The notes: generated by a model from the letters alone, not told the origin. Positions 1 through 8,240 are shown, counted from the first letter of the stretch. The stretch is DNA of 64,000 nucleotides from Streptomyces olivaceus (GCF_000721235.1 NZ_JOFH01000004.1:248001-312000); one strand, 5' to 3'. A program made the numbers and translations.

Positions 1-1
1 C

Positions 2-583
2 GCCCCCGGCCTCGGGACCGCGGAGGCCCGCACCCGGGGTTACCGCGCAGCTCTGGCGGAGGCGGGCATCGCCCACGATCCGGCGGCCCTGGTGCCGGTC
101 GACTCCTTCCGGATGCCCGCCGGCGCGCGGGCGGTGGCGCGGGTACTGCGGGACGGCGTGCGGTTCGACGCGCTGCTGTGCCTCAACGACCAGTTGGCGC
201 TGGGCGCGTTGCGCACGCTGTACGAGCACGGGGTCCGCGTGCCCGAGGACGTGGCCGTGATCGGTTTCGACGACGTGGAGGGCGGGCGGTTCAGTGTGCC
301 GACGCTGAGCACGGTGGCCCCGGACAAGGCGGCGGTGGCGAAGGTCGCCGTGCAGCTGCTGCGGCGCCGCATCGAGGAGGCGACGGACCCGGACGGCGCG
401 GAGCCGGACAGCACGAACCCGGACGGCGGGGATCCGGAGGGCGCGCGGGATGGCGCTGATCCGGACGCCGGGCGGGACGGCGTGGTGGACGGTGCCGGGC
501 CGGGGGTGCAGTCGCCGCAGGACCGCATCGTGGCCCACCGGCTCGTCCTGCGGGAGAGCACGGAGGGCCACGAGGGGCGCTGA
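2..583 (+). CDS. LacI-family regulator, C-terminal part
   Basis: The reading frame is open to the left edge, so only the effector-binding (periplasmic-binding-protein-like) half of a LacI/GalR repressor is present. Typical family stretches are visible: RGYRAALAEAGI near the start, then CLNDQLALGALR, VPEDVAVIGFDD and a PTLSTVAPDK block close to the dimer surface. An unusual Asp/Gly/Pro-rich insert of about 45 residues (repeating DPDG/PDGG-like units) lies between the sugar-binding core and the last strand, DRIVAHRLVLRES. The gene converges on the GH43 glycosidase, 17 bp away. It probably controls that gene through the ATCGAT palindromes at 2128-2165; this is inference from proximity. Confidence 0.85.
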   Translation, partial: APGLGTAEARTRGYRAALAEAGIAHDPAALVPVDSFRMPAGARAVARVLRDGVRFDALLCLNDQLALGALRTLYEHGVRVPEDVAVIGFDDVEGGRFSVPTLSTVAPDKAAVAKVAVQLLRRRIEEATDPDGAEPDSTNPDGGDPEGARDGADPDAGRDGVVDGAGPGVQSPQDRIVAHRLVLRESTEGHEGR

Positions 584-600
584 CGGGCCGGGCCCGGCGG

Positions 601-2091
601 TCAGTTCGTGTAGACCTCGGCGCGGTCGACGCTCACGAAGGACGCCCCGGACTGGGAGTTGTGCTCCCCGGTGACCCGGATCCGCAAGGTGTGTCCGCCG
701 TTCGCCAGCCGTGGGCTGACGTACTGCACCGCCTCTCCGACGCGGATCGGGTTGTGGAAGTCCACCCGCTGCTCGGCCCCGCCGTCGATGCTGACGGCCG
801 CGTAGCCGTTGCCGGTGTCCTTGACGGAGAGCAGGACGATGCGGGTGCCGGTGAACGAGAAGGTGGCCGTGGCACCCGCCCGGTCGCTCCAGTGGTCGTC
901 GCTCCAGAAGCACTGCGTGGCGCAGCCCGTCCCGGAGTTCCAGTCACCGGTGTAGGTGACGCTCCCGGCGCCGCTGGAACGGTTGTCGTCGTTGATCCAG
1001 TAGTTGCCGGAGCCGGGGTCGCCGGAGGGCAGGTTCTGGGTGGCGCCCATCGCGAGCGGACGGCCGAAGTCGGGCGTCCCGTCGGCCCGCCAGGTGAACT
1101 TCTGCGCCCGCGTGGTGCGGTTGCTGTAGGTGTTCTGCGACGTGGTCTTGGCGTGGTAGACGATCCAGTCCTCGGTGCCGTCCGGGGAGGTGAAGAAGGC
1201 GTGGTGGCCGGGGCCGAACACGCCGCGGTCGTCGGCGCGGGAGAACACCGCCCCCTGGTGCTGCCGCCAGTTCCCCGGCACCAGCGGGTCGGACGTCAGC
1301 GGCATCGACATCATCCAGACCTGGTAGTCCGGCTTGCCGGTGTCGCAGGCGGAGTACGTCATCCAGACCCGCCCGTTGCGGTAGAGGAACTCGGGCCCCT
1401 CCCGCACCTCGGGGCAGCCGCCCGCGGCGTCGAAGGCGACCGCGTTGCCTGAGACGGTGTACGGGTTGGACATCGGGGCGATGTTGAGGCCGTTGTGCTG
1501 GTACTGGTTGATGCCGCTGTAGGCGAGGTAGAGCCGCCCGCCGAGCTGGAGGATGCCCGCGTCGATGGCGAAGTCGTCGGCGTGGTTGGGCGGGGCCAGC
1601 TTGGCCTTGAAGTGGTACGGGCCGGCCGGGTCGTCGCGCTCCGACTCCAGGACGTAGAGCCGGTGGTGGTCGTCGACGCCGTCGTCGGCCGTGTAGTAGA
1701 GGTACCAGCGGCCGTCGAAGCGGTAGAACTCCGGGGCCCAGATGTTGCGGTTGCGCGAGGGGTCGGTGTCCGTCCACACGGTGACGGGGTCGGCGGCCGC
1801 CAGGTTGCCCAGGGACGGGGAGCGCCACATCTTGATGCTGCCGCCCTGGGTGGTGGTCAGGTAGTAGGTGCCGTTCCAGTGGGTCATGAACGGGTCGGGC
1901 CCGCTGTTGAGCGGGTTGCGGAACGTGCCGGCCGCGGCGGCCTCGGCGCGGGGTCCGGAGGCGGCCGGTGCGGCTGTGGCCGGTGCGGTGAGCCCGGGCA
2001 GCAGGCCCACGACGAGCCCGAGGAGGGCGGCGACGAGGAGGCCGAGGCGGGCACGGGAGGGGAGGAGGGGGCGGGAGGAGCTGGGAGGCAC
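601..2091 (-). CDS. Secreted glycoside hydrolase family 43 with C-terminal ligand-binding module
   Basis: A 496-residue exported enzyme with an N-terminal signal peptide (about residues 1-45; RARLG then a long hydrophobic core and Ala-rich cleavage region). Residues about 57-360 form a GH43 five-bladed propeller (arabinosidase/xylosidase clan). The general-base Asp in GPDPF (about 66), the pKa-modulating Asp in DAGI (about 177) and the acid Glu in EGPEF (about 231) are all visible. Residues about 370-496 form a separate beta-rich module, possibly carbohydrate-binding. The GTG start at 2091 follows an AAAGGA site 7 bases upstream. Two palindromic operators lie 37-74 bp upstream. The exact substrate (arabinan, xylan or other) cannot be told from sequence. 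Confidence 0.88.
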   Translation of the reverse strand: MPPSSSRPLLPSRARLGLLVAALLGLVVGLLPGLTAPATAAPAASGPRAEAAAAGTFRNPLNSGPDPFMTHWNGTYYLTTTQGGSIKMWRSPSLGNLAAADPVTVWTDTDPSRNRNIWAPEFYRFDGRWYLYYTADDGVDDHHRLYVLESERDDPAGPYHFKAKLAPPNHADDFAIDAGILQLGGRLYLAYSGINQYQHNGLNIAPMSNPYTVSGNAVAFDAAGGCPEVREGPEFLYRNGRVWMTYSACDTGKPDYQVWMMSMPLTSDPLVPGNWRQHQGAVFSRADDRGVFGPGHHAFFTSPDGTEDWIVYHAKTTSQNTYSNRTTRAQKFTWRADGTPDFGRPLAMGATQNLPSGDPGSGNYWINDDNRSSGAGSVTYTGDWNSGTGCATQCFWSDDHWSDRAGATATFSFTGTRIVLLSVKDTGNGYAAVSIDGGAEQRVDFHNPIRVGEAVQYVSPRLANGGHTLRIRVTGEHNSQSGASFVSVDRAEVYTN

Positions 2092-2127
2092 GGAGAGTCC
2101 TTTCCGCAGCGCTTTGCGACTCGCTTC

Positions 2128-2165
2128 ACATCGATGTCTTCGGACGGTGCTTTACATCGATGTAA
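2128..2165. promoter_or_regulatory. Pair of LacI-type operators upstream of the GH43 gene
   Basis: ACATCGATGT occurs twice, at 2128-2137 and 2154-2163, with centres 26 bp apart. The second copy extends to the 14-bp perfect palindrome TTACATCGATGTAA (2152-2165). An even palindrome with a central CG is the standard LacI/GalR operator form. The adjacent truncated LacI gene is the obvious candidate ligand. Binding is inferred. Confidence 0.75.
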
Positions 2166-2243
2166 CGACGAGGCGTCAGGCTAAGGAGGCTCCGACAGGC
2201 TGTCAACGGGGCCAGAAATGGTATTCCATTTGCCGCAGACCTC

Positions 2244-2273
2244 TTGACGGTGTCGTTTGGCGAAAACTACGTT
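2244..2273 (+). promoter_or_regulatory. Candidate promoter for the NCS1 permease
   Basis: TTGACG at 2244-2249 and TACGTT at 2268-2273 are separated by 18 bp, matching the vegetative (HrdB-like) pattern TTGACN / TANNNT. It lies about 70 bp ahead of the permease start. This is the best match in the gap between the GH43 gene and the permease; no other evidence supports it. Confidence 0.45.
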
Positions 2274-2344
2274 CTGTTCACCGGAAAGCTGCTTTCGCTT
2301 TGTGGAACTCTCCAACTCCCCGCACCTGAACCCAGGAGTCCCGC

Positions 2345-3832
2345 ATGACTGCCCTGGAAGACCGCCGATCCACCGGACAGACCGGCGAGACCGGCACCAG
2401 CCCCGGTCTGTACACGTACGACCTGGCTCCGACGAAGCGCGACGGACGCCGCTGGGGCGCCTACAACGTCTTCACGCTCTGGGCCAACGACGTGCACAGC
2501 CTGGGCAATTACGCCTTCGCCATCGGACTGTTCGCGCTGGGGCTCAACGTGTGGGGCATCCTCGCCGCCTTCGCGCTGGCGTCGGTCCTGCTCTTCGGCC
2601 TGCTCACCCTGTCCGGGTTCATGGGCCACAAGACGGGCGTGCCGTTCCCGGTCATGAGCCGCATCGCCTTCGGTATCAGGGGCGCCAAGATTCCGGCGGC
2701 GGTCCGGGGCGCCGTGGCGATCGCCTGGTTTGGTATCCAGACCTATCTGGCATCCGCCGTACTGAGCGCCCTGCTGGTGGCCATGTTCCCCTCCCTGGCC
2801 TCCCTGGACACGAACTCCCTGCTCGGGCAGTCGACGCTCGGCTGGATCACCTTCATGGTGCTGTGGGCGCTGCAGGTGGTCATCGTCAGCTACGGCATGC
2901 AGATGATCCGCCGCTACATGGCCTTCGCGGCGCCCACCACCCTGATCACGATGTGCGCCCTGGCCGTATGGATGTTCGTCCGGGCGGACGGCTCGGTCTC
3001 CGTCTCCGTCGGTGATCCGCTCACCAGCGGCGCGATGTGGCTTCAGGTGCTCCAGGCGGCGGCCCTGTGGGTGGTGATCTACGGGACGTTCGTGCTGAAC
3101 TTCTGCGACTTCACCCGCTCCGCGCGCAGCCGCGCCTCCATCGTCCGGGGCAACGTGATCGGTATCCCGGTCAACATGCTGTTCTTCGCGGGCATCGTGG
3201 CGGTGCTCAGCGGCGCCCAGTTCAGCCTCGACGGACATGTCATCACCAGTCCGACGGACATCGTCAGGACCATCCCCAACATGTTCCTGCTGGCCGTGGC
3301 CTCCCTCTGCCTCATCGCCCTCACTGTGGCGGTGAACCTGCTGGCCAACTTCGTCGCGCCGATCTACGCCCTGGTCGACCTGTTCCCGCACCGGCTCGAC
3401 TTCCGCCGCGCCGGTCTGGTCAGCGCGGTCCTCGGCCTGGTGATCACGCCCTGGAACCTCTACAACAGCCCGGTCGTCGTCAACTACTTCCTCGGCGGGC
3501 TCGGCGCCCTGCTCGGCCCCCTGTTCGGCGTGATCATGGCGGACTACTGGCTGCTGCGCAGGTCCCGGGTGAACGTGCCGGCCCTCTACACCGAGGACGC
3601 GGACGCCGAGTACCACTACCGCCGGGGCTACAACCCGCGGGCCGTCGCCGTCTTCCTGCCCAGCGCCGCGATCGCCGTCGTCGTCGCCCTGGTCCCCTTC
3701 TTCCACGCCGCGGCGGGCTTCTCCTGGTTCATCGGCGCGATCGTCGCCGCCGTGCTGTACGCGATCGTCGCCGACCGCGCCTCACCGGTCCGCGACATCG
3801 ACGGCGAGGCCATCGCCGTCGCGGCGGAATAG
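2345..3832 (+). CDS. NCS1-family nucleobase/hydantoin permease
   Basis: A 495-residue integral membrane transporter of the nucleobase:cation symporter-1 family (Mhp1, cytosine, allantoin permeases). The N-terminal motif around WGAYNVFTLWANDVHSLGNY and the FMGHKTGVPFPVMSRIAFG segment are typical, followed by about twelve hydrophobic segments and a cytosolic C-terminus. It should bring a purine-breakdown product, hydantoin or nucleobase into the cell with Na+ or H+. The ATG follows CAGGAG 7 bases upstream. The racemase-like gene starts 64 bp downstream and the GntR regulator follows, so the three look like one uptake and catabolic unit. No hydantoinase or allantoinase gene is present in the window. 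Confidence 0.88.
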   Translation: MTALEDRRSTGQTGETGTSPGLYTYDLAPTKRDGRRWGAYNVFTLWANDVHSLGNYAFAIGLFALGLNVWGILAAFALASVLLFGLLTLSGFMGHKTGVPFPVMSRIAFGIRGAKIPAAVRGAVAIAWFGIQTYLASAVLSALLVAMFPSLASLDTNSLLGQSTLGWITFMVLWALQVVIVSYGMQMIRRYMAFAAPTTLITMCALAVWMFVRADGSVSVSVGDPLTSGAMWLQVLQAAALWVVIYGTFVLNFCDFTRSARSRASIVRGNVIGIPVNMLFFAGIVAVLSGAQFSLDGHVITSPTDIVRTIPNMFLLAVASLCLIALTVAVNLLANFVAPIYALVDLFPHRLDFRRAGLVSAVLGLVITPWNLYNSPVVVNYFLGGLGALLGPLFGVIMADYWLLRRSRVNVPALYTEDADAEYHYRRGYNPRAVAVFLPSAAIAVVVALVPFFHAAAGFSWFIGAIVAAVLYAIVADRASPVRDIDGEAIAVAAE

Positions 3833-3896
3833 CCCCGCCCCGCCGCGGCCCCGCCGTCGCGGACCACCCCCACCCGAGCAGAAGGCCGGCCCCCTC

Positions 3897-4622
3897 ATGC
3901 GCATCCTCGTGGTCAACGTCAACACCACGCAGTCCATCACCGACGCGATCGGCAAGCAGGCGGCCGGTGCGGCCTCCCCCGGCACCGAGATCGTCCCCCT
4001 GACACCGGCCTTCGGCGCCGAGTCGGTCGAGGGCAACTACGAGAGCTACCTGGCCGCCGTCGCCGTGATGGAGGCGGTCCGGGCCTTTCCGGACCCGTTC
4101 GACGCGGTGATCCAGGCGGGCTACGGGGAGCACGGCCGCGAAGGTCTCCAGGAGCTGCTGGACGTACCCGTCGTCGACATCACCGAGGCCGCCGCGAGCA
4201 CCGCACAGTTCCTGGGCCGCCGGTACTCCGTCGTCACCACGCTCGACCGCACGGTGCCGCTGATCGAGGAACGGCTGGCGGTGGCCGGACTGAGCGCCCG
4301 CTGCGCCTCGGTGCGCGCCAGCGGACTGGCCGTGCTCGAACTGGAGCGGGACGAGCAGGCCGCCGTGGACGCCATCACCGAACAGGCCGCCAGGGCGGTC
4401 GAGGACGACCGGGCGGAGGTGATCTGCCTGGGCTGCGGAGGCATGGCGGGCCTCGCCGAACGCGTGGTGGAACGCACCGGCGTTCCCGTGGTCGACGGCG
4501 TCTCGGCGGCGGTGACGATCGCCGAGTCCCTGGTCCGGCTGGGGCTGTCCACGTCCAAGGTCCGCACCTACGCGCGCCCGCGTCCCAAGCGGATCGTCAA
4601 CTGGCCGCCGCGCACGGGCTGA
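3897..4622 (+). CDS. Asp/Glu/hydantoin racemase-family protein
   Basis: 241 residues with the Asp/Glu/hydantoin racemase fold: N-terminal MRILVVNVNTT, central DVPVVDITEAAA, and LGCGGMAGL near residues 178-186. Known hydantoin and allantoin racemases use two cysteines, one in an ACFxDPG-like segment and one in the LGCxGM segment. Here the first position reads AGYGEHG, so a Gly (about residue 75) stands where that Cys is expected. The second Cys (180) is kept, and another Cys lies at 177. The protein may therefore not be a classical two-base racemase. It follows the permease by 64 bp and is probably cotranscribed with it. Confidence 0.78.
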   Translation: MRILVVNVNTTQSITDAIGKQAAGAASPGTEIVPLTPAFGAESVEGNYESYLAAVAVMEAVRAFPDPFDAVIQAGYGEHGREGLQELLDVPVVDITEAAASTAQFLGRRYSVVTTLDRTVPLIEERLAVAGLSARCASVRASGLAVLELERDEQAAVDAITEQAARAVEDDRAEVICLGCGGMAGLAERVVERTGVPVVDGVSAAVTIAESLVRLGLSTSKVRTYARPRPKRIVNWPPRTG

Positions 4623-4768
4623 CCGTCCGTACGGGCCGCCCCGTCCGCACGTCCCGCTGTCCCGGCCGTCCGCCGCAGGCCCCGGGGTATTCTGACGGGC
4701 CGCCCGACCGCCGCTCCGCACGAGGCGGCCGGCGTGCCGGGGTACGGGAAAAGCGACGAGGGACGGCG

Positions 4769-5449
4769 ATGGCTGCGTCAGAGGGCTTCACGCCCGAGTC
4801 CGAGCGGGTCACGCGGCGGTTGCGCGACGAGATCATCGACGGGATGCGGGGGCCGGGCAGCCGCCTGGTCGAACGGGAACTGGCCGAGTCCCTCGGGGTG
4901 AGCCGCCTCCCCGTGCGCGAGGCGCTCAGGACCCTGGTGTCGGAGGGGCTCGTGACGCCGCGGCCACGGACCTGGGCGGTGGTACGGGAGTTCACCACGA
5001 GCGACATCGCCGACCTCGACGAGGTCCGCTCGGGCCTGGAGACCCTGGGATTCAGGCTCGCGGCCCAGCGGCACACGCGCGAAGGGCTCGAGCGCCTGCG
5101 CGCGACGGTGGACGCCGAACTCGACGCCGCCCGCGCGGGAGACGCGGTACGGGCCCGCAGGGCGGCCGCCGACTTCCACCAGACGGTCATCTCGCTGGCC
5201 GCCAACGAGTTGCTCAACGAACTCGAACGCGTCCTGCGCAGCCGGCTGCGCTGGCTCCTGGGCCAGCACGACGACCTGCTGGCCGTCGCCCTGGAACACG
5301 ACGCCCTGTGCCGGGCCATCGCGGCGCGCGACGTGGAACGCGTCCAGGAACTCGTCCTGCACCACCTGTCGACCAGCCGCAGCGCGGCTCTCGGCCACCA
5401 CGCGCAGGAACGGGCGTCCCGCGAGGAGCGGCAGCCGGAGCGCTCCTAG
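4769..5449 (+). CDS. GntR/FCD-family transcriptional regulator
   Basis: A 226-residue FadR-subfamily repressor. Residues about 10-75 are a winged helix (RLRDEIIDGMRGPGSRLVERELAESLGVSR, then PVREALRTLVSEGLV). Residues about 85-210 are the all-helical FCD ligand domain, with the usual metal-ligand spacing of His residues (DFHQTVIS, HDDLLAVALEHDAL, VLHHLSTSR). The ATG is preceded by GAGGGACGGCG. It lies 146 bp after the racemase-like gene in the same direction and is the likely local regulator of the permease/racemase pair. The ligand is unknown. Confidence 0.85.
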   Translation: MAASEGFTPESERVTRRLRDEIIDGMRGPGSRLVERELAESLGVSRLPVREALRTLVSEGLVTPRPRTWAVVREFTTSDIADLDEVRSGLETLGFRLAAQRHTREGLERLRATVDAELDAARAGDAVRARRAAADFHQTVISLAANELLNELERVLRSRLRWLLGQHDDLLAVALEHDALCRAIAARDVERVQELVLHHLSTSRSAALGHHAQERASREERQPERS

Positions 5450-5461
5450 GGTGCGTTTCAA

Positions 5462-5491
5462 AAGTGGATCTTGATGCGCCAGGATCCACTT
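5462..5491. terminator. Hairpin after the GntR gene
   Basis: AAGTGGATC (5462-5470) is repeated in inverted form as GATCCACTT (5483-5491), with a 12-base loop. It begins 13 bp after the GntR stop and may act as a terminator. It also borders the decayed transposase, so it could instead be an old insertion-sequence end. Confidence 0.45.
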
Positions 5492-5573
5492 CATGGGGAG
5501 GCCTGACCTGCCGGATGTGAGTGAGCGAAGCCGGCGCCACTACTCCCGGTCGGAAGGAAGCCTGGACGGCCAC

Positions 5574-5790
5574 CAGTGCGCGGCAAGCGGCAGCTGATGG
5601 ACGGCATACGCCGGCGCACTCGTGCTGGTGCTCCCTGGCGGGACGTGCCGAGTCGAACAGACCCAGAAGCCGATGTCGCTGGTCATCACGGCCGGGCAGC
5701 GCGCGCACCCGGCCAGACAAGGTCCGAGCCGACAAGGCATACGGCTCCCGCGCGAACCGCGCCTACCGTGCTGGTCGCGGCCGTCAACGA
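5574..5790 (+). pseudogene. Remnant of an IS5-type transposase
   Basis: No intact gene exists here, but two pieces of a DDE transposase of the IS5/IS1182-like kind can be read in different frames. The frame beginning at 5576 gives RQLMDGIRRRTRAGAPWRDVP, matching the N-terminal block of the family. The frame covering 5710-5766 gives RPDKVRADKAYGSRANRAY, matching the C-terminal catalytic region. The middle of the gene is missing and the frames are shifted, so it is a deleted, frameshifted relic. It separates the hydantoin-type module from the hydrolase/HxlR pair and hints that this junction was made by insertion or recombination. Confidence 0.72.
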
Positions 5791-5850
5791 GTGGCTGTGA
5801 CCAACACCTTCGAAACGCCCCCCTGGGCGCTGTTACCGGCCTGCGGATCT

Positions 5851-6765
5851 TTAGAACGAGGCGGGCGGGAGAAGGGCAGGGGACGCGTCCAGTAGCTGGA
5901 ATCCGTTGTCCCGCTGCTGGACGCGTCCGCTGCTGGGATGCGTGAAGTGGGTGCCCAGCAGTAGGTCACCGGTACCGGCCAGCTCGGTGAGCAGGCGGTG
6001 GCGGGTGGTTCGTGCCTCGGCGGGATCGACGTCGCCGACGCTGCCCATCTCGGGGTACGCCAGTTGCACGGGATGATGCAGGCTGTCGCCGCTGATCAGC
6101 GCATTGCGGCCGGTACCTGTCAGCTTGACCGACAGGTGGCCGGGAGTGTGGCCGCGTGTCGGTACCAGGCGGACGCCGTCGGCCACCTCAAGGCCCGAGG
6201 CCGGGATGTCGAGCAGGTCGTACAGGCCGTTGTCACGGATGGGGCGCAGGGAGTCGCGGTGCACCTGGGCGACTTCCTCGTCGCTTTCGGCGGCGGCGGT
6301 CCAGTAGTCCCATTCTCTGCGGTCGGTGAGATAGCGGGCGTTCGGGAAGGTCGGTGCCCAGCGGCTGTCGACCAAGTGAGTGTTCCAGCCGACGTGGTCG
6401 ACGTGCATGTGCGTGGTGATCACCAGGTCGACGGTGTCCGGGGCGAAACCCGCGGCGGTCAGCCGGGCCAGCAGCGGGGTCTGCAGGTTGTCGGCGTCGG
6501 GTATCTGCCGGGGCTTGTCGTTGCCGATGCCGGTGTCGACCAGGATGCGCTTGCCGTTCACCTCGATCGCGAAGATGTGAACGTGCATCGCAAAGGCTGT
6601 GCCGTCGGTGAAATCGGGTTGCAGCCAGGGATGGTGCAAGTGTTCCGGTGTGGCATCGGGCAGCAGCCATTGACTGGTTGCCGGCGACATGTCGATTTCG
6701 TCGACTCGGCGCACAACGACGCCTCCGAGGTCCCAGCCCAGGAAGGCCGGGGATATACGACTCAT
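5851..6765 (-). CDS. Metallo-beta-lactamase-fold hydrolase
   Basis: A 304-residue zinc hydrolase. The metal-binding signature THMHVDH lies at residues 118-124, a further His is in TRGHTPGH (about 210-217), Asp is in SGDSLHH and His in GTHFTHP, giving a complete two-zinc site. The overall pattern resembles cytosolic MBL hydrolases such as lactonases and methyl-parathion-hydrolase relatives. There is no signal peptide. ATG 6765 is taken as the start because the longer open frame runs through the divergent promoter; its ribosome binding site is weak. The divergent HxlR gene at 6871 is the probable regulator. The substrate is unknown; a lactone or ester is likely. Confidence 0.85.
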   Translation of the reverse strand: MSRISPAFLGWDLGGVVVRRVDEIDMSPATSQWLLPDATPEHLHHPWLQPDFTDGTAFAMHVHIFAIEVNGKRILVDTGIGNDKPRQIPDADNLQTPLLARLTAAGFAPDTVDLVITTHMHVDHVGWNTHLVDSRWAPTFPNARYLTDRREWDYWTAAAESDEEVAQVHRDSLRPIRDNGLYDLLDIPASGLEVADGVRLVPTRGHTPGHLSVKLTGTGRNALISGDSLHHPVQLAYPEMGSVGDVDPAEARTTRHRLLTELAGTGDLLLGTHFTHPSSGRVQQRDNGFQLLDASPALLPPASF

Positions 6766-6835
6766 GAACACTTTGAATCCATTCGTCTTGTTTGACCACC
6801 GGTTCCGCGGGTCGACTCTAGGACTGTCTGCGACC

Positions 6836-6864
6836 TTTCGTAAGTACGTACCTTTTTGTAAGCT
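6836..6864. promoter_or_regulatory. Candidate HxlR operator and promoter between MBL hydrolase and hxlR-type gene
   Basis: The 105-bp divergent gap is locally AT-rich and holds the 8-bp perfect palindrome GTACGTAC (6844-6851) inside a CGTAAGTACGTACC context. TAAGCT at 6859-6864 fits a -10 element 6 bases before the HxlR ATG, which suggests a very short or absent leader. Regulator binding is inferred from position only. Confidence 0.4.
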
Positions 6865-6870
6865 GGTGGC

Positions 6871-7278
6871 ATGGTGGCGAGTGAGCAGTTCGGGGATGTT
6901 TTCGCCCAGCTTCCGGCAGACTCTTTCGACAAGGACTGCCCGACGCGGCCGGTGATGGCCCAAGTGACCGGCCGGTGGGGTGCGTTGATCATCGCTGCGC
7001 TGGTTCCTGGACCGATGCGCTTCTCCGGCCTTCACCGGCACATCGGCGGCATCAGCCAGAAGATGCTGTCGCAGTACCTCAAGTCGGTGGTGCGGTATGG
7101 GCTGGTCGAACGCCTGGTGGAGCCCACCGTCCCGCCGCAGGTCACCTACAGCCTGACGCCACTCGGGCGGAGCCTGGCGCAGCAGCTGTGCGCGCTGCTG
7201 AGCTGGTTCCACGCCAACACCCCGGCGCTGGAGGCCGCCCAGCAGCGCTACGACGCTGCCGATTCCCCGGCCGGGTAG
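6871..7278 (+). CDS. HxlR-family transcriptional regulator
   Basis: A 135-residue winged-helix regulator of the HxlR (DUF24) family. Family features are the N-terminal Cys in KDCPTR (Cys 23), which serves as a redox or electrophile sensor in several members, the GRWGALIIAAL helix, RFSGLHRHIGGISQKMLSQYLK as recognition region, and the wing plus YSLTPLG. It is transcribed divergently from the MBL hydrolase and probably controls it. The ATG at 6871 lies close to a -10-like element, so the message may be leaderless. Confidence 0.88.
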   Translation: MVASEQFGDVFAQLPADSFDKDCPTRPVMAQVTGRWGALIIAALVPGPMRFSGLHRHIGGISQKMLSQYLKSVVRYGLVERLVEPTVPPQVTYSLTPLGRSLAQQLCALLSWFHANTPALEAAQQRYDAADSPAG

Positions 7279-7352
7279 CGCGCCACGGGACTGCTTACCG
7301 CCGCGCCATCGACCCCCTTCTCTCGGTCTGACCTGACTTGTGGGACATGCCC

Positions 7353-8147
7353 TTAGGGCCTGCCGGGCCGGGCCGCGGGCCGGGAGGGTGGGCGCGCGAA
7401 ACGGGAGGGTGGGAGGCCGAAGGTGCGGGTGAAGGCGGCGGTGAACGCGGCGGGCGTCGCGTAGCCGAGGCGGCCGGAGACCTCGCCGACCGGCGCGCCG
7501 CGCAGCAGCGGCACCGCGGCGAGCAGGCGTGCGCGGGCCCGCCAGACGGCGGGGCTCTCCCCGGTCTCGCCGCGGAAGAGCCGGGTGAAGGCCCGCTCGC
7601 TCATCGCCGTCCGCGCGGCCCACTGGGCGTTGGTGACGGCGGCGTCCGGAGCGGCCAGGTAGTCCCGGCAGAGCGTGGCCAGCCCGGCGGAGGCGGGGAT
7701 GGCCACGTGGAACGGGAGCGGGGCCCGCGCCGCGATCTCGTGCAGGAGGAGGTCGGCGACGCTGCCCTCGCGGCCCGACAGGCTGTAGTCCGCCTCGAAC
7801 CCGACCGCGGCGTTGAGCAGTTCGCGCAGGAGCGGCGGTACGTCCACGACCGTGCACGTCCCGGGCCACCAGGGCACGACCCCCGGCTCGATGTACAGGC
7901 TGCGGGTGCTCACGCCCAGCATGCGCACCCGGTGCCGGGTGGCGGCCGGGATCAGGACGGCGCGCTCCGGCGGAACGGTCCAGGTGCCGTCGGCGGTGTC
8001 GACGACCATGACGCCGGTGGCGCCGTACAGGAACTGCGCGCGCCGGTGCTCGTGCCAGTCCAGGAGGTGGCCGGGCGGGTAGTCGGTGCCGATCGGCAGG
8101 ACGGCCCGGTCCACATGGTCGACGTCGGCCAGGGGGACGTTCTTCAC
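7353..8147 (-). CDS. AraC-family regulator with N-terminal cupin
   Basis: 264 residues. The N-terminal part (about 10-95) is a cupin-like sensor (DWHEHRRAQFLYGATGVMVVDT, then IPAATRHRV). The C-terminal part (about 165-255) holds the two helix-turn-helix motifs of AraC proteins (WAARTAMSERAFTRLFRGETG and GRLGYATPAAFTAAFTRTFG). The GTG start at 8147 has only a weak upstream AGGGTGG. It is divergent from the TauE-type exporter at 8241, with 93 bp between them, so it probably regulates that gene. The arrangement AraC plus membrane exporter is common for efflux of small compounds. Confidence 0.87.
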   Translation of the reverse strand: MKNVPLADVDHVDRAVLPIGTDYPPGHLLDWHEHRRAQFLYGATGVMVVDTADGTWTVPPERAVLIPAATRHRVRMLGVSTRSLYIEPGVVPWWPGTCTVVDVPPLLRELLNAAVGFEADYSLSGREGSVADLLLHEIAARAPLPFHVAIPASAGLATLCRDYLAAPDAAVTNAQWAARTAMSERAFTRLFRGETGESPAVWRARARLLAAVPLLRGAPVGEVSGRLGYATPAAFTAAFTRTFGLPPSRFARPPSRPAARPGRP

Positions 8148-8240
8148 CCGGCCACCCTACGACCGTCCTGGCCGAGTCGCGAAGAAAGCGTGCCGGACAT
8201 CGAATGCGGGCAGCCGCGGCGCGCTGGTGAGGTAGTGCCC

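Noticed and set aside
3729..4721. 330-residue minus-strand frame over the racemase gene
   Set aside because: The opposite strand encodes a clear racemase-family protein; this frame has no recognisable motif.
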